40,537 nucleotides of DNA from Corynebacterium sp. (GTDB lineage: Bacteria; Actinomycetota; Actinomycetes; Mycobacteriales; Mycobacteriaceae): the NCBI RefSeq assembly GCF_030538285.1, contig NZ_JAUNUG010000026.1, positions 1-40,537 of the forward strand. Reading direction: 5' to 3'. Below, one piece after another: positions 23,313-31,264 of the stretch (positions within the stretch are counted from its first letter, which is position 1; the number at the start of each line of letters is the position of its first letter). The position numbers and the translations under genes are program-made. Below the pieces are notes generated by a model. That model made no database searches, was not told the origin of the DNA, and worked only from the letters and a program-made list of their open reading frames with translations.

Positions 23313-24095
23313 ATGAGCATTCTGCATACCGCCCGCACTGCCCTTTTCACCCCCGCCAATCGCCCCGATCGGGTCCGCAAGGCTCTCGATGGGCCCGCCG
23401 ACCTGGTCATTATCGATCTGGAGGACGCTGTCGCTCCCGATTCCAAGGATGAGGCACGAGCCCTGCTTATCGACGTCCTCGCCTCCCCCTCCCCCCGCGA
23501 GATCATCATCGTGCGCATCAACGACCCCTCTTCATCGGTGGGCGCCGCCGACCTGGAGGCCTTGCAGGGGCGGGATGTGTCGGTGATGATCCCGAAGATC
23601 AGCGCCAGCACCCCCCTGCCCAGCGGCGTCCCCGTCATCGGCCTGGTAGAAACTGCAGCCGGGGTGCGCGATCTGCACCAGATTGCTGCTCTTGAAGGCA
23701 TCGAACGGCTCGCACTCGGGGCTGTCGACCTGTCCGCGGAACTGGGCTGCAAATCGAATTCCACCACCATCGATGCCATCCGCGCCCAACTGGTTGTAGC
23801 CTCCGCGGCGGCCGGGCTGCCGGCTCCGCTGGAATCACCCTGTGTGAACTTCCGCGACGCGGAGGTCGTCGAAGCTGCCGCCGCCCGCGCCCACCGGGAC
23901 GGCTTCGGGGGCATGCTGTGCATTCACCCCGCGCAGTTGGCATCCGTCACCGCAGCTTTCCAACCGACCGCAGACGAGATCGCCTGGGCCACTCGTGTCT
24001 TGGCCGCCGGCGAGGACGCCTCCGGACTCGACGGGGAGATGATCGATCGCCCCGTCCTGCTCCGCGCGCAGCGGATACTTAGCGCGTCAAGTTAG
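23313..24095 (+). CDS. HpcH/HpaI–CitE family acyl-CoA lyase
   Basis: A 260-residue TIM-barrel lyase. It shows LFTPANRPDRVRKAL, IDLEDAVAP (metal-binding Glu), the IVRIND strand, GLVETAAGV with the second acidic ligand, LALGAVDLSAELG and the GGMLCIHPAQL segment. Relatives cleave citramalyl-CoA to acetyl-CoA plus pyruvate or methylmalyl-CoA to propionyl-CoA plus glyoxylate. With the hydratase and dehydrogenase across the spacer it gives the last step of a C5-dicarboxyl-CoA route. A GCTTATCGACG copy is read as Leu-Ile-Asp. The end overlaps a weak DtxR-like site. Confidence 0.9.
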   Translation: MSILHTARTALFTPANRPDRVRKALDGPADLVIIDLEDAVAPDSKDEARALLIDVLASPSPREIIIVRINDPSSSVGAADLEALQGRDVSVMIPKISASTPLPSGVPVIGLVETAAGVRDLHQIAALEGIERLALGAVDLSAELGCKSNSTTIDAIRAQLVVASAAAGLPAPLESPCVNFRDAEVVEAAAARAHRDGFGGMLCIHPAQLASVTAAFQPTADEIAWATRVLAAGEDASGLDGEMIDRPVLLRAQRILSASS

Positions 24096-24105
24096 CCTAA
24101 GCTTC
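24087..24105. promoter_or_regulatory. Weak DtxR-like iron box before the DUF1540 gene
   Basis: The core GTTAGCCTAA matches ten consecutive bases of the DtxR consensus, and 14 of 19 positions agree overall. It overlaps the lyase stop codon and lies about 90 bases before the DUF1540 ATG. The match is only moderate, so iron control here is tentative. Confidence 0.4.
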
Positions 24106-24193
24106 CTTGTCTGCCCAGTTCAGAGTGCATAAAATGGGAGATATCAGATACGCGGATGACCTTGTACCACCTAATCCCAAGGAGATTCGCACC

Positions 24194-24472
24194 ATGTCCA
24201 CCATCACCCAGATTTCTTCCTGCACCACCACCGCCTGCGCCTTCAACAACGAGGGCTGCACCGCGTTCGCGATCAATGTCGGTGGCAGTGAGAACCCCAG
24301 CTGCGCCACCTTCACCACGATTGATCTGCGGGCCGGACTCGCGGAGGCCGAGGGCCAGGTGGGGGCCTGTCAACGCTTGGACTGCGCGCACAATGATGAC
24401 CTCATGTGCACGGCGGCCAGCATCACTGTGGGCGGTGACGCCGCCCTCTGCGAGACCTACCAGGCTCGCTGA
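24194..24472 (+). CDS. Tandem DUF1540 cysteine-rich small protein
   Basis: A 92-residue acidic protein with two copies of the DUF1540 cysteine motif. Repeat one has CTTTACAFNNEGC, then AFAINVGG and PSCATF; repeat two has CQRLDCAHNDDLMC, then ASITVGGD and LCETY. Each repeat offers four cysteines, a likely small metal site. I start at ATG 24194 because AAGGAG lies nine bases upstream; the frame is open to 24107. The family's function is unknown. A convergent hairpin follows. A nearby moderate iron box hints at control by metal supply. Confidence 0.85.
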   Translation: MSTITQISSCTTTACAFNNEGCTAFAINVGGSENPSCATFTTIDLRAGLAEAEGQVGACQRLDCAHNDDLMCTAASITVGGDAALCETYQAR

Positions 24473-24492
24473 CCTGCTCCAACAAAGACAAA

Positions 24493-24528
24493 GAACGCGC
24501 GGAACCCATCACTGGGCTCCGCGCGTTC
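24493..24528. terminator. Bidirectional hairpin terminator
   Basis: A 15-base stem with one mismatch (GAACGCGCGGAACCC with GGGCTCCGCGCGTTC) and a six-base loop lies between the convergent DUF1540 and DUF2470-like genes. On the minus strand it is followed by the T-rich CTTTGTCTTTGTT, a good intrinsic terminator for the leftward gene; the plus-strand tail is poor in T. Confidence 0.75.
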
Positions 24529-24544
24529 CCCCGGTTTCCGGCTA

Positions 24545-25309
24545 TCAGATACGCGGTGAGGCGTGCCGGACCGAGGTGTAGGTGGCGAGGGCATCAACCG
24601 CCCCCGCCAGGTCTGTGATGGTGTCCACCTGTTCCGGGAAGGAGACCAGGACGGTGGTGAGGCGGGCGTCGACAAGCTTGAGCAGGACGATTCCGCTGTG
24701 ATCGACGTCGACGATCCACAACCGATCCCCGCTGGGTGTGCATCCCGCGAGATCGCGTTCGCTCAGCAGCATTCCCGGTCCCATCCCGACGAGGGCATTG
24801 GAGTGCAGGGTGGATAGCTGGCTGTCGGACAGGCGGGTGACTTCGTCGCGGGCGTCGAGCTCGCGGGAGGTGAGCTCGTGGGGGCGATCATGCGCTAGGA
24901 GTTGCTGAGGCGAGGTCCGGGTGACTCCATTCGGCCCATGCACCAGGACGGATTCGGTTTCCAGGTGCCCGAGTGCCAGGTGGGGGCCGAGGGTGAGGCC
25001 GAGGACCTCGCTGCCTTCTTCCACCGGAAGCCACGTGAGTTGGGCCAGGGCATGGAGGCTGGCGACGGTGATGTCGGCGTCGAACTCGAGGGCCTTTTTC
25101 ACCCCGTCCACCCGCACCTCGGACGCGCCCATGAGTGCTGCGTCCGAGGCGGGGACGATGACCAGGAGCCGTCCGAGCGCGTCGACTCCGTGGGCCAGTA
25201 CCTCGACGTGGAGCAGGGGGTCGACGCGGTACGGCACCAGAGTCAGTGCTCCGGCGCCGGTGAGGATCCGTCGGGCGAGGTTGTCGCCGTAGGCGGATGG
25301 GCTGGCCAT
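24545..25309 (-). CDS. DUF2470-like (haem-iron utilisation type) protein under an iron box
   Basis: A 254-residue soluble protein. The C-terminal third (LHSNALVGMGPGMLLSERDL, LWIVDVDHSGIVLLKL and the closing SFPEQVDTITDLAGAVDAL) resembles the DUF2470 module found in HugZ-like flavin-split-barrel proteins linked to haem iron use. The N-terminal part (LARRILTGAGALTLVP) is compatible with that family but less clear. ATG 25309 has AAGGGAG five bases upstream; a GTG two codons earlier is too close to it. A strong DtxR box (25326–25344) precedes it, so repression by iron is likely. Exact activity is not established. Confidence 0.65.
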   Translation of the reverse strand: MASPSAYGDNLARRILTGAGALTLVPYRVDPLLHVEVLAHGVDALGRLLVIVPASDAALMGASEVRVDGVKKALEFDADITVASLHALAQLTWLPVEEGSEVLGLTLGPHLALGHLETESVLVHGPNGVTRTSPQQLLAHDRPHELTSRELDARDEVTRLSDSQLSTLHSNALVGMGPGMLLSERDLAGCTPSGDRLWIVDVDHSGIVLLKLVDARLTTVLVSFPEQVDTITDLAGAVDALATYTSVRHASPRI

Positions 25310-25325
25310 AGACACTCCCTTACGT

Positions 25326-25344
25326 TGAGGTAAGGCTAACCTAG
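25326..25344 (-). promoter_or_regulatory. DtxR iron box upstream of the DUF2470-like gene
   Basis: TGAGGTAAGGCTAACCTAG matches 17 of 19 positions of the DtxR consensus TWAGGTWAGSCTWACCTWA. It ends 17 bases before the ATG at 25309 and overlaps the stop of the upstream flavoenzyme. Binding here would block transcription in iron-replete cells. Confidence 0.85.
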
Positions 25345-28034
25345 CTTAGGGTGACCTTCCCGTCAAGCGCGTCGCGGACCACCTCCGCGAGATGCCTCGC
25401 CCGCCGCCCCGTGCCCTGCTCAATCTGCGTCCGGCAGGAAAAGCCATCGGCGATGACCTCACCCGCCGCGGCCCGCACCCGCGGGAACAGCTCCCGCTCC
25501 CCCAACTCCAGCGACATCTCCCCATGCCCCGGCTCGAAACCCCAGTTGCCGGCCAAACCACAACACCCGGTGGCGATCTGCTCCTCCTCCACGCCCAGCG
25601 CCCGCAGGATCGCCGCCGCATGCTTTGGCGCACCCACCGCCCGCTCGTGGCAGTGGACCTGCGTCAACGCCTGGATCCCGTCCGCCGACACTCCCAGCTC
25701 CGCCAGTTTCGGCCCGACGAACTGAGCCCAGGAAACCGTGGCCGCCGCCAACCTCGCAACGTCGGGATCGTTGGTGAGGGAGGGGGCGTCGATAAGCATG
25801 GCAGAACAGGACGGCTCCACCGCCACCACCGGCAGACCGCGATCGAGATAGGGCCGCATGACCCGGGCGGTGCGGTGCAGCACGCGACGCACCATGCCCA
25901 ACTGCCCCGTGGAATGCCAGGTCAGACCGCAGCAGACGAACCCCGTAGGGATCTCGACGCGGTAGCCGAGGCGCTCCAGCACCTCCACCGCGGCCTGCGC
26001 GGCCGTGGCGTCCATGCGACTGAAAGTATCGGGCCACAGGACGACAGGTTCACCGGCACCACCCGCCCGAAGACGCCCACCCCGCAGCCGCGGCAGCGGG
26101 CGAGCCGGATCCAGACCGAGTACCCGCGCCATCCCCGGCAGGCGCAGCACTATTCCCGCCAGCCAACGCGGCACCCGCAGCAGCACCGGCAGCCACCCGA
26201 GGGTGTAATGCGCGCGGGGGCGCAGGCCACGGTGGTGTTCGTGAAGGAATTCGGCCTTGTAGGTGGCCATGTCCACGCTGACGGGACACTCGCTGGCGCA
26301 CGCCTTGCACGACAGGCACAGGTCGAGGGCTTCCGCGACCTCCTGCGAGTGGAAACCATCGAGAGTCTCACCCCGCATCGCCTCCGACAGCAGGCGGGCG
26401 CGACCGCGGGTGGAATGCACCTCATCGCCCGTGACCTGGAAAGACGGGCACATCGCGCCGGTGTGGGAGCGACAGGAACCGACACCGACGCACCTGTTGA
26501 TGGCATTGACCAACGAGCCGCGATCCCGCTCCAGGGCGTGCACGGGCGTGACCTCAAGACGTCGCTGCGCCCGCCCCATCCGCAGCCCCTCCCCGAAATC
26601 CTCCGCCCACACGAGCACACCGGGGTTGAGCACGCGCTCGGGATCGAAAATGAGCTTGAACTGCTCGAATACATCACGCAACGCAGGTGAGTACATATGG
26701 CGCAGGAGGGAGGAGCGGGCTCGCCCGTCGCCGTGCTCCCCGGAGAGGCTGCCGCCGTAATCGGTGACCAAGCGGGCAGCGTCGCGCATGAAACGCCGGA
26801 AGGTGCGCAGCCCCTCCTCGGATTCGAAATCGAAGCTGATGCGCACGTGTACGCACCCCTCCCCGAAGTGCCCGAAAGGTATGCCGCGCAGCTCGTGGAA
26901 GGCCATGAGGTCATAGAGTTCGCGCAGGTAAGCAGCCAGATTCTCGGGCGGGACGGCAGAATCCTCCCAGTTGGGCCAGGCCTCACCACCATCGGGAAGC
27001 CGGGTGACAATCCCAGCCGCCGCCTCCCGGATCCGCCACAGCGCGCGCATCTGCTCCGGGTCCGTGACAATCCGCTTATCGACGCCGTGCGCGATCCCCG
27101 CCGCCCGAGCCTCCGCCTCCGCGGTGGTTGCGGCGGTGACTTCGCAGAACAGCCAGCCCCCGGCGTTGGCACCGGGCAGATCCGGGTTGGTGCCCAGGGC
27201 GTCGACGAGGTCGCCGCCCATGCCCTCGATGGTGGCGATTCCGGGATGAGTGCGCAGCTGTGCACCAGCCTGCGCTGCGTCGAAGACCGTGTCAAAGGCC
27301 AGCACCGCCAGTGCCTTCGCTGGGGGAAGTTCGACCAGGCGGACCGTCGCCTGCGTGATGATGCCCAGTGTCCCCTCCGAACCGGCGATCGCCTTGACCG
27401 GGTTCGTGGCCAGGTGGTGTAGGCCGTAGCCGGAGGTCTGACGGGAAAAATGGCCGAGCTCATTGTCGATGAGATCGCCGTGTTCCTCCGCCAGCCGTCG
27501 CAGCGCCGCGTCGATCTCCGGGTCGTCGCAGCCGTGCTCGTTGATGGTGACGAGGCGGCCGCCGGCAAGCATCATCGTCACAGAGACGAGGTTGTCGGCG
27601 GTGGTGCCGTACGCCACGGAATGCGAACCGCACGCGTTGTTCGCGATCATCCCGCCGATTGTCGCCCGCGAATGCGTCGACGGGTCCGGGCCGAAGGTCA
27701 GGCCATATTCGGCTGCGGCAGCGCGGAGGTCGTCGCAGATCACCCCCGGTTCTACCGTCGCGGTGCGCTGCTGCGGGTCGATCGACAGGATGCGGTGGAA
27801 ATGGCGGGAGGTATCGATGATGAGCCCCTCACCGATGGCGTTACCCGCCACCGAGGTACCGCCCCCGCGGCCGACGACGGGCCATCCCATCGTGCGGGCA
27901 TGTTCCAGGGCGGCGCGTACCTCATCGATGCTGGCCGGCTCTGCGACCGCCGCAGGCACACGCCGGAAGATCGACGCATCCGAGGAGTACGCGGCGCGGG
28001 TCATCATGTCGGTACGCAGGCGCATGGTTTCCAT
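25341..28034 (-). CDS. FAD-binding and Fe-S-binding oxidoreductase (D-lactate / D-2-hydroxyacid dehydrogenase type)
   Basis: An 897-residue fusion. The FAD PCMH domain lies in the first 250 residues (VVGRGGGTSVAGNAIGEGLIID, FGPDPSTHSRATIGGMIANNACG), then the VAO-type C-terminal domain (PFGHFGEGCVHVRI, SGEHGDGRAR), then two Fe-S motifs (CVGVGSCRSHTGAMCP and CLSCKACASECPVS), then two CCG modules (FVCCGLTWHSTGQLG and ATGCCGLAGNWGFEPGH). This is the GlcD–GlcF-like fusion of respiratory D-lactate dehydrogenases; D-2-hydroxyglutarate is an alternative substrate. I choose ATG 28034; the frame is open to 28079. Two GCTTATCGACG copies, in sense and antisense orientation, lie here. Confidence 0.9.
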   Translation of the reverse strand: METMRLRTDMMTRAAYSSDASIFRRVPAAVAEPASIDEVRAALEHARTMGWPVVGRGGGTSVAGNAIGEGLIIDTSRHFHRILSIDPQQRTATVEPGVICDDLRAAAAEYGLTFGPDPSTHSRATIGGMIANNACGSHSVAYGTTADNLVSVTMMLAGGRLVTINEHGCDDPEIDAALRRLAEEHGDLIDNELGHFSRQTSGYGLHHLATNPVKAIAGSEGTLGIITQATVRLVELPPAKALAVLAFDTVFDAAQAGAQLRTHPGIATIEGMGGDLVDALGTNPDLPGANAGGWLFCEVTAATTAEAEARAAGIAHGVDKRIVTDPEQMRALWRIREAAAGIVTRLPDGGEAWPNWEDSAVPPENLAAYLRELYDLMAFHELRGIPFGHFGEGCVHVRISFDFESEEGLRTFRRFMRDAARLVTDYGGSLSGEHGDGRARSSLLRHMYSPALRDVFEQFKLIFDPERVLNPGVLVWAEDFGEGLRMGRAQRRLEVTPVHALERDRGSLVNAINRCVGVGSCRSHTGAMCPSFQVTGDEVHSTRGRARLLSEAMRGETLDGFHSQEVAEALDLCLSCKACASECPVSVDMATYKAEFLHEHHRGLRPRAHYTLGWLPVLLRVPRWLAGIVLRLPGMARVLGLDPARPLPRLRGGRLRAGGAGEPVVLWPDTFSRMDATAAQAAVEVLERLGYRVEIPTGFVCCGLTWHSTGQLGMVRRVLHRTARVMRPYLDRGLPVVAVEPSCSAMLIDAPSLTNDPDVARLAAATVSWAQFVGPKLAELGVSADGIQALTQVHCHERAVGAPKHAAAILRALGVEEEQIATGCCGLAGNWGFEPGHGEMSLELGERELFPRVRAAAGEVIADGFSCRTQIEQGTGRRARHLAEVVRDALDGKVTLS

Positions 28035-28078
28035 TGTGCCTGCTCTCCGCGGTGATGTCGCAGTGATTTCGCGGGGCA

Positions 28079-28485
28079 CTATGCCGCTGCCCGGTAGTCC
28101 AGGGATTCAGCCCCGGGCAGCGCAGCAGGCGGCCCATCAGCTCCCCCTTGAAGGCGTCGCGGCACGCGTTCCACGTCTCCGTGAGCTTCCCACCGCTGAC
28201 GACATCCCGGACGAGAAGCCCGGGGAACACCGCAGCCTGCTCCCGCAACAGGTCGGGGACCACCTGGTCCGAGGCGAAGACGATGAGGCCGGCCGCACCG
28301 TGCGCTGCCCACAGGCGGAAGAACTCGTCAATGACCAGCTCCCGGGCGTTGTACCCCATATGCCAGCGCGTCGTGGGGTCCAATCCGTGGGCACAGCTGG
28401 CCACCGGCACCTGACCGCGGGAGGTAACCGACCGGAAACGACGGTGGTGGATGACGGTGACGAGGGTCTGAGTGGTGATGTTCAT
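28079..28485 (-). CDS. Uncharacterised protein, probably frameshifted near its 3' end
   Basis: An unrecognised soluble protein of about 135 residues with segments VTVIHHRRFR, WHMGYNARELVIDEFFRLW, GLIVFASDQVVPDLLREQ and KLTETWNACRDAFKGELMGRLL. As written, the frame does not stop but runs to 27922, over 110 bases into the next gene, with composition changing to low-quality. Adding one G in the run at 28111–28117 instead gives a short end (CPGAESLDYRAAA) and a stop at 28079. So a one-base deletion, or a sequencing slip, is likely. ATG 28485 lacks a ribosome site. The coordinates given assume the corrected frame. Confidence 0.5.
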
Positions 28486-28603
28486 ACTGAAAGTGGCGCC
28501 TGCGTCCACGACACGTGTCAGGGGTGGATAGTACGGGCCCGCGAGCTACCGAACCCCTTTCTATATTCCTAACGTCTTTCTTACAACCGATTAGGTATTT
28601 CTG

Positions 28604-28631
28604 TTGACCGAATAAACCTGTCTACTATGAC
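28604..28631 (+). promoter_or_regulatory. Promoter candidate for the kdgT-like gene
   Basis: TTGACC at 28604–28609 and TATGAC at 28626–28631 are 16 bases apart in an A/T-rich stretch, which suits a sigma-A promoter with a leader of about 70 bases before ATG 28706. Regulator sites were not identified. Confidence 0.45.
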
Positions 28632-28705
28632 CTCGGACACATGCCCGGTGATTTACGTTCGATCTCTCACCCGGGCTTCACTACTCAGAATTGGATGGAA
28701 CTCGA

Positions 28706-29833
28706 ATGGACAACGTCTTTAGGTTGATCGGAAGGATCCCAGGCGCACTTATGATCGTGCCGCTCTTCCTGGGTGCAATGATCAACACCTTCTTTCCGGA
28801 TCTGCTCCAAATCGGTAGCTTCACCACGGCTCTCTTCAAAGAAGGTACGGCTGTTCTGATTGCCCTCTTCTTCATCTCTGTCGGTTCTCAGATCAATCTG
28901 AAGACGGCTCTGCCCTCCCTCGAAAAGGGCAGTATTCTCCTGCTCGCCAAGTTCGGCATCGCAGTCTCTGTGGGCCTCGCAGTCGCGTTCCTTACCCCTA
29001 ACGGCACATTGTGGGGTCTCCTCCCGCTCGCCATCATCGCCGCGATGTCCAACTCCAGTGGATCGCTCTTCGTGGCACTGACGTCTCAGTTCGGCTCCAA
29101 AACGGACAAGGGATCCATCTCCGTCCTTTCCGTCAATGACGGCCCCTTCCTCACCATGATCGCGCTGGGTGCAGCCGGTCTCGCGGACTTCCCCCTCATG
29201 ACGCTGCTCGCCGCCATCTTCCCGATGATCCTCGGCTTCATTCTCGGCAACACCTCGGAAATCGCACGCAACTTCCTCGCCCCGGGCGAGAAACTCATCA
29301 TCCCCTTCGCCGGCTTCGCCATCGGTGCGGGCATCGACTTCGGCGAGCTCATCCGGTCTGGACTGATCGGCGCCGTTCTCGGCCTCGTCGTCCTAGTCTT
29401 CTCGGGTACCTTCACCATTCTCGCGATCTACGTGTGGCACCGGGTCCGCCGTCACCCGAAGGAGACGCGCAACCTCGTTTCCGGAGCAGCTGAGTCTGCA
29501 GTTGCGGGCAACGCCATTGCGACACCTGCTGCCCTCGCTGCGATTGACCCCTCCCTTCAGTCCATCGCGGGAGAAGCAACTGCTCAGATCGCGACCGCCG
29601 TCATCGTCACTACATTCATCACCCCCTTCCTGGTCGCATTCGTGGCCCGGAAACAGAAGCAGTACGGGATCAGTCCGGCTGCCGAGGATGCGATGTTCGA
29701 AGGCAAACTCGGAAGACTGCGTGCCGACAACACCGAGCCAATTCCTACAACCCACCTCACATACAGCCGTCCTCCGGGCAGTGCTGATACAGGCTCAGCT
29801 ACTCCACAATCGCCCGACGAATCGCCTCACTGA
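28706..29833 (+). CDS. 2-keto-3-deoxygluconate permease family transporter (KdgT-like)
   Basis: A 375-residue membrane protein with about ten hydrophobic segments. KdgT landmarks are RIPGALMIVPLFLGAMINTFFP, FKEGTAVLIALFFISVGSQI, AMSNSSGSLFVAL, SVNDGPFLTMIALG, IPFAGFAIGAGIDF and GNAIATPAALAAIDPS. The family imports 2-keto-3-deoxy sugar acids with protons. ATG 28706 is chosen because GGATGGA lies six bases upstream; a TTG at 28691 is less likely. The end overlaps the convergent LysR gene by 35 bases. GC content is lower than in neighbours. It likely imports the substrate of the two dehydroquinase-like proteins. Confidence 0.88.
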   Translation: MDNVFRLIGRIPGALMIVPLFLGAMINTFFPDLLQIGSFTTALFKEGTAVLIALFFISVGSQINLKTALPSLEKGSILLLAKFGIAVSVGLAVAFLTPNGTLWGLLPLAIIAAMSNSSGSLFVALTSQFGSKTDKGSISVLSVNDGPFLTMIALGAAGLADFPLMTLLAAIFPMILGFILGNTSEIARNFLAPGEKLIIPFAGFAIGAGIDFGELIRSGLIGAVLGLVVLVFSGTFTILAIYVWHRVRRHPKETRNLVSGAAESAVAGNAIATPAALAAIDPSLQSIAGEATAQIATAVIVTTFITPFLVAFVARKQKQYGISPAAEDAMFEGKLGRLRADNTEPIPTTHLTYSRPPGSADTGSATPQSPDESPH

Positions 29834-30680
29834 TCTGTTTCACGATGGGGTTTCTGGACCCCCGTCGGGTACAGACCGCCAAGCCGATGGGTTCTATGCC
29901 GGTCAGTGGCCGAGACACGACCTCTGACCGCGCCCCATCCAGCGCTCCTTCCGGAACCGCAGCAATCCCGGCCCCTGCGCCCACCAGGGTCAGCAACGTC
30001 GACGTCTTATCCGCCTGGTGCGCAACCCTCGGCATGAATCCCGCTTTCTTGGCCGCTGCGAAGAGACTGATCGCTGCGGCCGCATTGGCCGGATAAGAGA
30101 CGAAATCACAATCCCGCAGATCAGCCATATCGATCGGGCCGGAATCGATGGAGAGCGGATGGTCTTCGGGCATTGCAAGCACGAAAGGGTCTTTTCTCAG
30201 CAGTTCCAGCACGGTGTCCTCGCCTGTTACGGGAGGTCGAATGATTCCCAGATCCAGTTCCCTTCTCCTCAATCGTTCTTCGATGTGCGGAGTCAGGAGT
30301 TCCGTTTCCACATGGACGCGGATGTCAGGAAGCGCATGCCGCAGGTACTTGACTACATCGATGAGAACGTCGTAACTCGCTGAACCCACGAATCCGATAC
30401 GCACCACGCCCCGGGCCCCCGTGGAGATGTCCCTCGCTTCCGCAACCACACGGGTAGTCTGATCGAAAATGCCCGGTAATCTCTCATACAAGTATCTACC
30501 AGCGGGGGTCAGTTCCACTATCCGCGTAGTGCGGCTGAATAGGCTGAACCCCAGCTCAGACTCCAGCGCTTTAATCTGCTGTGACAGTGGGGGCTGAGCC
30601 ATGTGAAGTCGCTCGGCAGCACGAGTGAAGTTCAGTTCTTCCGCGACCATGAGGAAGTACCGGATCTGGCGAAACTCCAT
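29799..30680 (-). CDS. LysR-family transcriptional regulator
   Basis: A 293-residue LysR regulator. The helix-turn-helix is in residues 1–60 (EFRQIRYFLMVAEELNFTRAAERLHMAQPPLSQQIKALE), followed by a periplasmic-binding-like effector domain (VRIGFVGSASYDVLIDVV, ELDLGIIRPPV, VGAGAGIAAVPEG). It is divergent from the dehydroquinase-like pair across 80 bases and convergent with the KdgT-like gene, so it probably controls this small metabolic set in response to its substrate. The minus-strand -10 may be the TATATA at 30707–30712. Confidence 0.94.
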   Translation of the reverse strand: MEFRQIRYFLMVAEELNFTRAAERLHMAQPPLSQQIKALESELGFSLFSRTTRIVELTPAGRYLYERLPGIFDQTTRVVAEARDISTGARGVVRIGFVGSASYDVLIDVVKYLRHALPDIRVHVETELLTPHIEERLRRRELDLGIIRPPVTGEDTVLELLRKDPFVLAMPEDHPLSIDSGPIDMADLRDCDFVSYPANAAAAISLFAAAKKAGFMPRVAHQADKTSTLLTLVGAGAGIAAVPEGALDGARSEVVSRPLTGIEPIGLAVCTRRGSRNPIVKQISEAIRRAIVE

Positions 30681-30760
30681 GTCGACTTCCTCCCACGTAG
30701 TGAACGTATATAGAACCTAACTTCGCCGATACACAAATCCAACCAGACAATGGAGCACAC

Positions 30761-31264
30761 ATGGATATGAATCCTCAGAACTCAAACCAAAAGCTGCGTA
30801 TCGCAGTCCTCGATGGGCCCAACATCGCGAACATTGGCAATGAACCGGACCATCGGTACCACACCCTGCATGATTGGGAAGAACTTCGCGATCTTGTCGC
30901 GCGTGTGGCGGACACTCTCGACCTCGATGTCACCCATATCGCCACCAACTACGAAGGCAAGCTGCTCGAATGGCTGCACGCCAATTCACAGAGTTTCGAC
31001 GGCATCGTCATCAACCCAGGAAGCCTGACCTCCTACAGCGAAGGTCTGCGTCACGCACTCGAGGAGACCCGCAAGCCGTTCGTGGAGGTCCACTTCTTCA
31101 ACACTGTGAAGCATTTCGCTCGCGTGTCCCCCCACATCAGACTCGAATCCAGAATCACTGCCTCTGCGACAGGAGTCGTTTCGGGTTTCGGCCAGCATTC
31201 CTACACCGCCGCACTTTTCGGTCTCACCAGTTGGCTTCGCGACCAGGCCGGAGGTGAGGGCTGA
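30761..31264 (+). CDS. Type II dehydroquinase-like protein, divergent paralogue A
   Basis: A 167-residue AroQ-fold protein: LDGPNIANIG, ATNYEGKLLEWLH, VINPGSLTSYSEGLRHAL, VEVHFFNTVKHF and VVSGFGQHSYTAAL follow the family order. Compared with M. tuberculosis AroQ, the catalytic tyrosine (Tyr33), Asn85 and His111 remain, but the loop arginine (Arg19 in AroQ) is missing with one residue deleted (GNEP), and the histidine of THTS (His81) is Ser91. A short insertion PHIRLES is shared with paralogue B. So it is unlikely to be a normal 3-dehydroquinate dehydratase. GGAG precedes the ATG; the stop overlaps the next ATG by one base. Confidence 0.82.
   Translation: MDMNPQNSNQKLRIAVLDGPNIANIGNEPDHRYHTLHDWEELRDLVARVADTLDLDVTHIATNYEGKLLEWLHANSQSFDGIVINPGSLTSYSEGLRHALEETRKPFVEVHFFNTVKHFARVSPHIRLESRITASATGVVSGFGQHSYTAALFGLTSWLRDQAGGEG

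Noticed and set aside
26150-27568. A 472-codon leftward frame within the large FAD/Fe-S enzyme
   Set aside because: It overlaps the true frame, is Ser/Arg/Pro-rich, and no domain is visible.
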